This document shows, one piece after another, positions 8,200 to 13,245 of a stretch of DNA of 13,245 nt (positions are counted from its first letter, which is position 1; the number at the start of each line of letters is the position of its first letter). The notes under the pieces were generated by a model. That model saw nothing but the letters and a program-made list of their open reading frames with translations. It did no database searches and was not told the DNA's origin. Location of the stretch: assembly GCA_016256075.1 (NCBI GenBank), contig SDVU01000453.1, positions 1-13,245 of the forward strand, read 5' to 3'. Made by a program: the position numbers and the translations under genes. The stretch comes from Dictyocoela muelleri. Lineage: Eukaryota; Microsporidia.

Positions 8200-8900
8200 A
8201 AAAAAGTGATAAAACATGAAATAGAACAAATTTCTGAATTTAAACCCAAACAAAAGGAATTTCCTGTACCCGTAGGGATAAAATCTGAAGTTATGGCACA
8301 CCTAGAACAATTTAATAAAGAAAACATTATTGAAGAAAAAAATCCTTCTTATTTGTCACCAGAATTCATCATTAAGAAGAAAAACGGAAAGCTGAGATTA
8401 ATCGTTGACTACCGCAACCTATACACTTTGACAAATCGCACTCACCAGATAACTCCGAACATCTATGAAATAATGGCAACTCTTAATGATCTAAGATATT
8501 TTCAGTGATAGACCTTAACCAAGGATACTATCAAATTAGTATTAAAGAGGAATAAATGGATAAAACTGGATTCATAATAATGAAAAAAACATACATATTT
8601 AAAAGATTTACATTCGGTCTTTGCAACGTCCAGCTACATTTCAGAGGCTAATGAACATTATACTCAACAAGATTGAGAATGTTGTCATTTACATAGATGA
8701 CATTCTAATATTCACGGAAACAGAAGAAAAACATTATGAAGTCTTGGAAAAAATATTTGGGTTGAATAAAGAAAACTGCGTATCAATAAACTTCGAAAAA
8801 AAACATATTCGCACAAAAAGAGATTGAATTTTTAGGTCATAAAATAAACAAAGAAGGGATTAAGCCAGTCGTATCGAAATTAGAGCCATATAGCTAAACA
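8200..8900 (+). pseudogene. Reverse transcriptase region (fossil)
   Basis: Gypsy-type landmarks occur in order: an IIEEKNPSYLSPEFIIKKKN stretch, a KLRLIVDYRNL motif, DLNQGYYQI, a palm motif YIDDILIF, and an FLGHKINKEG thumb-side motif. The YIDD box and the flanking pattern place it in the Ty3/gypsy group. Broken. Confidence 0.9.
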
Positions 8901-8989
8901 AAAATTACTACCAAAAAACATTTTACAAAAGTTTTTTGAGTTCATAAACTGGTTTTGGCCTTTGCCCGAACTTATCTATACTAACAGCA

Positions 8990-9490
8990 GATCTATATGA
9001 CAAACTTATGGGAAAGGAATACAAAGTAAAACTGACAACAGAAGACGAAAATAAAATTCAGAAAATCTTTAATAGGATCAAGGATAGAAGTATTCTTCAT
9101 CACACTGGCCTCAATAAAGAGTTCACATTACGATGTGATGCATACGACGTCGGGATAGAATCGGTTTTGTTCCAAGAAGGAAACTTCGTCGGATTTTACA
9201 GCAAAAAATAAAATCTGCAAGAAAAGAATTATACAACTATCGAAAAAGAATTTCTGGCGATAATAAAATCTCTTGAACATTTCAAGCCATTGATTTTCAA
9301 CACAAAGGTGGTCATCGAGACCCACAATAAAAACTTAACCTTTAATAAAGATATCACCAAACGTGTGCAAAGATGGAAAATATTGATGGAGGAATATGAT
9401 TATCAGCTAAGGCACATTGAAGGAAAGAAAAATTCAGACGCAGATGCGCTGTCGAGATATTTACTTTCAGCAATAACAAAATCGTAAAAT
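8990..9490 (+). pseudogene. RNase H region (fossil)
   Basis: LRCDAYDVGIESVLFQEG corresponds to the first acidic motif of gypsy RNase H. EKEFLAIIKSLEHFKPL is the second landmark, and YQLRHIEGKKNSDADALSR is the classical end of the domain. Broken. Confidence 0.88.
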
Positions 9491-9589
9491 AAAACCCGTT
9501 TAATCCCCTTACCCTCAAAAATAATCAACATTCTAAAAATCCATGAAACCTTGAAAAATAAAAATATTACAAATAGATGACTTGAAAAA

Positions 9590-10540
9590 AAGGGAATTTC
9601 AAATTCCTTGTTAAAACACACCAAGAACTGATGCACACGGAAATAAGAACATTCGAGCAAACTCTTAAAAGGTATTTTTAAATTCCAGTACTAAAAAGTC
9701 TTATTTCTACAATATGCACAGCGAGCCCCCAATGTAATAATGAAAAGGATTATTTGATGAATAAGTTGGTACCCATCTACGCCTCTAATATAAATGAAAT
9801 TAATGAGGCAGTTGTAATTGATATTAAACGACCCATTCAACTTTCAAGTTTCAAAAATTCGAGGAATAGTAAAGAATTCTACATATTAGCAGTAATGGAC
9901 TTATTTTCAAATATGTAGAAGTTGACATTATTTTCGATATAAACTCTGAAACTATCTGCAAGGCTTTTAAAAACACCTGGTTAAAAAACTACCCAAGAAA
10001 AAATAAGTGTTTATCTGATAATAATAAGCAGTTTATTCCACAAAATTTTAATAATCTACTAGCCAAATACGATATTGAACATATAAAGTCAGCACCATAT
10101 AACCCCACTGGTAATAGCCTCTTAGAAAGAGCGAATAAGGAAATAGGGAACGTTTTGAGACTGTCTTGAGGAAAGTCGTTAAGTGAACTGAAAATAAACA
10201 TTTGTCTGAGACTTAATTGCAAAACGAATAGTTCCACGAAACATCCACCCTTTGAAATCTATTTTGTAAAATCAATATTCGAAAATTATTCAAAGCATGT
10301 GTATATTGATAAAGAACAAATTCGTATGTCTTTAAAGAACAGGTGTAAAGTATGAAGAAAAAATGAGTATTAAATATAAACCGATTATATATAACCCGGG
10401 GGATAAAGTTTATATCAGAAATTGCACCTAAAATAAATTAGAACCATTATGGAAAGTACCATATGTAATAGTGAAATCTTCTTCGAGCGGGAATAATTTG
10501 AAAATCGATATGAGGAATAAAGAAGCTCGTGTTTCAGTAA
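9590..10540 (+). pseudogene. Integrase region with GPY/F-like tail (fossil)
   Basis: An N-terminal HHCC-like zinc finger region lies at about 9615-9740. The core follows with an AVVIDI stretch, AVMDLFS, a CLSDNNKQF motif, and PYNPTGNSLLERANKEI carrying the catalytic Glu: the D,D-35-E plan. The tail holds NPGDKVYIRN and LEPLWKVPYVIV, resembling the GPY/F domain of Ty3/gypsy integrases. No chromodomain is seen. Broken. Confidence 0.87.
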
Positions 10541-10558
10541 AAAACTGCCGTCTCGCGC

Positions 10559-10571
10559 GGAGAAGAGAGGA
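10559..10571 (+). promoter_or_regulatory. Polypurine tract
   Basis: GGAGAAGAGAGGA directly precedes the 3' LTR, the usual primer site for second-strand synthesis in LTR elements. Confidence 0.85.
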
Positions 10572-10862
10572 TGTGGTGTTCAAACGATCCACACAAAAAT
10601 GTTCGATATCCGTGATGAAATATCTTCCTCGACAAAGTTGAATTCAAGATCTAGAAGCAATGAAAGATCGAGAGCGTTCAGTGCCGAAAAACGAAAGAGG
10701 GAAAATCTTTTGTAATGTAAAAGGCATAAAAGAAGTGGGAAAATGAAAACCATGGCGAAGTGAGAAGACACCACCGCCATGAGCCACGAACAATAAACAG
10801 AATTAGGAAATATTTTATTATCAATAACGTTTTATTTAATACCCCTTTAGATGCACACATCA
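10572..10862 (+). repeat. 3' LTR
   Basis: 291 bases, same ends as the 5' copy (TGTGGTGTTC and CATCA), about 91% identical to 6456-6748. Confidence 0.93.
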
Positions 10863-10866
10863 GTTG
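10863..10866. repeat. Target duplication GTTG, right copy
   Basis: It matches 6452-6455. The following G (10867) completes the Trp codon of the Tigger NCW motif that the insertion split. Confidence 0.8.
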
Positions 10867-11200
10867 GAAAAAACAAATATATTGAAAATTGAACAACGCG
10901 GGAAAATTAATTCGAACTTTGTAGAAACTGATAAAGATTCTTATGAAGATGTAGAGGATGAGGAGTCAAATATAAGTTTATCTTCAGTAAATAATGTCAT
11001 ATGCTTGGAACTAGTGATTTTGAGACTCACAAGTCACATCAGCTCGTAAGCACCTTCAGACATACGGTCTCTCTTCTAAAAGCCCAGACAAAAAATACCT
11101 CAAAGAATTTCTTGATCTTCGTGATAAGGTTATTGCAGAAGTTCTAGATGAACATTGCAAAGATTTGTCGTTTTATTATCTTCTAAAACACAATAAATGA
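10867..11200 (+). pseudogene. Tigger transposase, C-terminal part
   Basis: Beyond the LTR element the gene resumes with KTNILKIEQRGKINSNF, then an acidic stretch, DSYEDVEDEESN, typical of Tigger and jerky C-termini. A last open frame at 11024-11200 includes KKYLKEFLDLRDKVIAEVL and ends in TGA. The join to the upstream part falls inside tI-x-NCW and is shifted by one base in the adjacent A run. Another frameshift separates the acidic stretch from the last frame. The right inverted repeat follows 75 bases later. Confidence 0.75.
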
Positions 11201-11276
11201 TGGTATTATCGAAAATTTTAAAAATGTTCGATTTTTTAGCAAATTTGATTTTTCAGCCCTTTTTGAAAATGTGGTT

Positions 11277-11294
11277 AAAAATCGTACTCGACTG
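11277..11294 (-). repeat. Right terminal inverted repeat of the Tigger element
   Basis: In inverse it reads CAGTCGAGTACGATTTTT, 17 of 18 bases equal to the left end at 5078-5095. TA follows at 11295-11296. Confidence 0.92.
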
Positions 11295-11296
11295 TA

Positions 11297-11840
11297 GTTT
11301 TATGTTTATAAATGTCTGATTCTACAAGCCCGATATATGCTCTCCATTCATCCGTATGTATTATTTAACCGGCACGTATAACTCGAAATATAATCGGAAT
11401 TAGATCACTAGATGATCTGGAGTTGACGACTTGTCCATAACATTGGCTAGGTGATGTTGACGTGTCGGCTTTAGTTAATGCCCAACACTGTTATCTTGGA
11501 AATCGTCTACGATGAGATCGAACCGCGTGGTTTAGCATGGTTTCATCGATTTGAACTGTAGCACCATTACCTCCCAAACGAATAGGATTTTCTCAAAAAT
11601 AATTATCAATTGTATTTAAAAAAGACTTTTTTATTTCAGTGCAAGTAGTCTGGCTTTCTCCGACATATCTACAAATTTCTACGAACTCTACAGGGTGGAA
11701 TAAGTAATATATCACCTGTAAAATTTTTCTTATACCAACTTTATTCCTTTCAAAGAAACTCCCTGTGTAAATATAAGGATTTGTTTGATATTTATTACAC
11801 CGATAATTTAAAAACCTATAATTAAACCTAATATATTATC
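11297..11840 (-). pseudogene. Merlin-B transposase, N-terminal and catalytic part
   Basis: One minus-strand frame runs about 180 codons with only three stops (11593-11595, 11491-11493, 11365-11367) and no frameshift. In order it shows YRCNKY, YTGSFFERNKVGIRKILQVIYY, EICRYVGESQTT, NPIRLGGNGATVQIDETM (first Asp, 11545-11547), a basic RSHRRRFPR, the strand PIIFRVIRAG, and IIHTDEWRAYIGL (second Asp, 11350-11352). These are the ISXO2 landmarks: end of the zinc region, helix-turn-helix, then DDE core. The usual N-terminal 40-50 residues with the first cysteines are not seen upstream of 11840. The rest of the gene is at 4867-5077. Confidence 0.88.
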
Positions 11841-12002
11841 TTTTGTTGGCTTAATATGCATAATAATACAACAATGATTACAATAAATTATTTCTTTTAT
11901 GATATTCTTCTGTTGCAATTAACGCAAAAGTTCCGAATTACTAGATGAATTTATAAATTGAATAAAATTTTACATGGTTGGTCTAAAAATAATATATATA
12001 TA

Positions 12003-12024
12003 CATGACCAGAATACCCCCGGTG
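12003..12024. repeat. 22-bp direct repeat, right copy, at the Merlin-B border
   Basis: It is identical to 4804-4825 and in the same orientation. It is followed by GGGTATCTATTC, which forms a small inverse of its own GAATACCCC part. Confidence 0.9.
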
Positions 12025-12049
12025 GGGTATCTATTCATTATCCGAGCAT

Positions 12050-12330
12050 TCTTCTAATGGATTATAAATCAACACCGACAATTTGCTTAATCGATTAATT
12101 TATATTTTTTTTGTTAATAAATAAATGAATTTAAATATAATGTTAACATTTAATTTACTCTTATAAAAAGTGATTTTTCGTAAACAAACTTTTCTTAAAC
12201 CCACATTTATTTCTAGTACATTTCAAAAGGTTTTATTCCTTTAGCCATTTCAAATTTCCAGACATTTTATGCAGAACATTTCATTTATCAAATTATTTAA
12301 AATTAAAAATATCTCTTCTTGTTCACTACC
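12050..12330 (-). pseudogene. Merlin-A transposase, N-terminal part
   Basis: Minus-strand reading gives LILNNLINEMFCIKCLEI (a C-x2-C pair, 12271-12273 and 12262-12264). LRKVCLRKITFYKSKLNVN and IIFKFIYLLTKK follow, matching the SIRk-x-SFFe-x-sKL...iYyw pattern at the end of the zinc region of Merlin transposases. INRLSKLSVLIYNPLEECS is in the place of the helix-turn-helix. There are about four in-frame stops. It fits as the missing front of the gene at 4220-4740, with Merlin-B and its contents in between. Confidence 0.62.
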
Positions 12331-12368
12331 CACAAAACAAGGTTATATCAAAAATTTTATATCCACTT

Positions 12369-12391
12369 TTACGTATGTCTTTCAGCATACA
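12369..12391 (-). repeat. Right terminal inverted repeat of Merlin-A
   Basis: Inverse of 4180-4202 with two differences. It lies about 40 bases upstream of the N-terminal transposase remnant. Confidence 0.68.
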
Positions 12392-12871
12392 GAGCCGATT
12401 TTTTTGTAAGCAAACGTTTTAGGTAAAAAAAATTCAATATTTCAGTTTAACAAAGAAATAGGAGGACATTTTTTATTTACTTGGAATATAAGACCAGCTC
12501 TCTCTCTATTTTATTTTATCTGAAATATAGTGTTTTACTTCTAGAATTTTAATTCTTATTTTGTACGTGGAAATGCTTGTTTTTTACACTTTATTAACTT
12601 TAGTGGTTTCTAATACATATTTAAAGAGAATGTGGTGACGAATAATAATTTGAAACTTAGGCCATGTATTAAATACTAAATATGATTTTTTAAAACAAAA
12701 ACAGATATAAAATTACCATAGACGCCTAAATATCGTTTAAATACGATAACCCCTATCTTGAGGTATTTAGTTCAGAATTAGACATTAAAAACGCTAAATT
12801 CCCACAGATATCAGATTCAATGAAAAACTATTGCACCAAAAAGTTAAAAACACCGAAAATTTGAAAGATGA
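12392..12871. other. A+T-rich stretch without recognisable gene
   Basis: I see no transposase motif or RNA gene here. A short protein-like phrase, NPYLEVFSSELDIKN, occurs on the plus strand near 12750-12795, with stops close by. It is not enough to call a gene. Confidence 0.5.
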
Positions 12872-13245
12872 AATATTATATATGGTCTTTCATTTTCAAC
12901 ATACTTTGATGTTGATCATCTAAAGGTTATTGCGTTGCACAATAGCTTTCCTATTCAAAAAACATTATCAATCGGTGCTGATTTTTTTTACTATATATTT
13001 ATATATTACATGCTGACAACATCCATAGCTGCCAACTCGGAGAGTTGTCTCCAACCATAGTCTTATGATCTTTGCTTCCTGTGTTCCAATAATACGTCAC
13101 TTCCTAAGCTATCAAGAAGCCCAGCTGTATACGCGATTTTCGTTTTATCAATGACTCGGCAGGATACGGGTAATTAGAGGCTTTTTCATGATATTTTATT
13201 TATCACTACTTTTTGCCGAGATGCGTCGCCGCACTCATCCCCACA
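12872..13245. other. Less A+T-rich end with open stretches on both strands
   Basis: The plus strand is open for 62 codons (12872-13060, including DVDHLKVIALHNSFPIQK) and then 38 more to about 13177. The minus strand shows equally protein-like text, for example TAGLLDSLGSDVLLEHRKQR and DYGWRQLSELAAMDVVS, separated by one stop. Only one strand can be coding. From about 13015 the G+C content is visibly higher than in the rest of the window. Family not recognised; possibly the edge of a gene or of another repeat continuing beyond the window. Confidence 0.3.

Larger units (their letters stand above)
6456..10862 (+). mobile_element. Ty3/gypsy-type LTR retrotransposon fossil, innermost layer
   Basis: A 4.4-kb element with two LTRs starting TGTGGTG and ending in CA, flanked by GTTG duplications. 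The order of parts is gag, protease, reverse transcriptase, RNase H, integrase, which is the Ty3/gypsy (Metaviridae) order. A purine tract precedes the 3' LTR. The two LTRs differ by about 27 substitutions in some 290 aligned bases (about 9%) plus a few indel bases, so it is an old insertion; no clock is available to turn this into years. The internal region is broken by more than a dozen interruptions. No envelope-like gene is seen. Confidence 0.93.
5078..11294 (+). mobile_element. Tigger/pogo DNA transposon, third layer of the nest
   Basis: The terminal inverted repeats begin CAGTCGAGTTCGATTTTT (5078-5095) and, in inverse from 11294, CAGTCGAGTACGATTTTT: 17 of 18 bases match. TA occurs directly outside both ends (5076-5077 and 11295-11296), the pogo/mariner target duplication. 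Without the LTR element inside, the length is about 1.8 kb, normal for Tigger. The CAG start, TA target and DDE_1-type transposase agree. It landed in the Merlin-B gene. Confidence 0.92.
4826..12002 (-). mobile_element. Merlin-B: second layer of the nest
   Basis: It lies between the two 22-bp direct repeats and carries an ISXO2-like transposase on the minus strand, split by the Tigger insertion. Without the Tigger and its contents it would be about 0.96 kb. Good terminal inverted repeats are not evident: the ends are A/T-rich (TAAAATATTTAATAAAAG at left; TATATATATATTATTTTTAG inverse at right) and only weakly alike. The boundaries given are those of the space between the repeats and may be off by tens of bases. 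Confidence 0.65.
4180..12391 (-). mobile_element. Merlin-A: outermost element of a four-layer nest
   Basis: The left end 4180-4202 begins TGTAGGCTGAAAGCC and continues CATACGTAA. Its inverse lies at 12369-12391 (TGTATGCTGAAAGAC plus CATACGTAA on the minus strand), with 21 of 23 bases shared. Just inside each end lies one part of an ISXO2-like transposase on the minus strand: the N-terminal part at right, the catalytic and C-terminal parts at left. GATTTTTTG-like strings occur outside both ends (4168-4176; 12397-12406, one extra T), a possible but weak match to Merlin's usual 8-9 bp target duplication. About 7 kb of later insertions separate the two halves. The exact inner boundary is unresolved (4741-4825 and 12003-12045). 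Confidence 0.72.

Noticed and set aside
12172-12425. A direct repeat GATTTTT-GTAA-CAAAC at 12172 and 12397
   Set aside because: Short, A/T-rich and imperfect; one copy falls in the Merlin-A coding remnant, so chance similarity is likely.
1-13245. CRISPR array or bacterial operon features
   Set aside because: There are no regularly spaced repeats, no ribosome-binding sites linked to genes, and all recognised proteins are eukaryotic-type transposable elements.

Overview
The window is very A+T-rich and holds no host gene I can name with confidence. It is a graveyard of transposable elements. The signature families are Merlin (DNA transposons with IS1595/ISXO2-like transposases), a Tigger/pogo element and a Ty3/gypsy-type LTR element. 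The Merlin proteins resemble the expanded ISXO2-like families of microsporidia, and the base composition fits. A microsporidian genome is my best guess, but it is an inference from the elements only.

Left part (1-900): two Merlin elements lie head to head. One runs off the left edge on the minus strand. The other is a broken plus-strand copy (about 150-876) with terminal inverted repeats. Their ends meet in a near-perfect palindrome at 131-163. Next come an A/T low-complexity tract (about 1016-1189) and a lone GC hairpin beside a tRNA B-box-like string (1191-1239). From 1304 to 2158 there are only weak open stretches. Between 2184 and 3400 lie two foldback structures: one centred at 2685, inside a widely spaced inverted-repeat pair, and a long hairpin at 3125-3399. 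A decayed, unrecognised coding-like stretch sits at 3445-3832.

Core (4180-12391): a four-deep nest of insertions. The outermost layer is Merlin-A (minus strand; ends at about 4180 and 12391). Inside it is Merlin-B (minus strand; pieces at 4867-5077 and 11297-11840). Inside Merlin-B is a Tigger/pogo element (5078-11294, flanked by TA). Inside the Tigger is a Ty3/gypsy-type LTR element (6456-10862, flanked by GTTG). Removing the Tigger plus one TA restores the Merlin-B reading frame exactly, which supports the order. The LTR element cut the Tigger transposase inside its conserved NCW motif.

Right part (12392-13245): no known feature up to about 12870, then open stretches on both strands in a less A+T-rich end that I could not identify. 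Nothing here forms a working pathway. All transposase genes that can be judged are broken, and the LTR element is a fossil with about 9% divergence between its LTRs.
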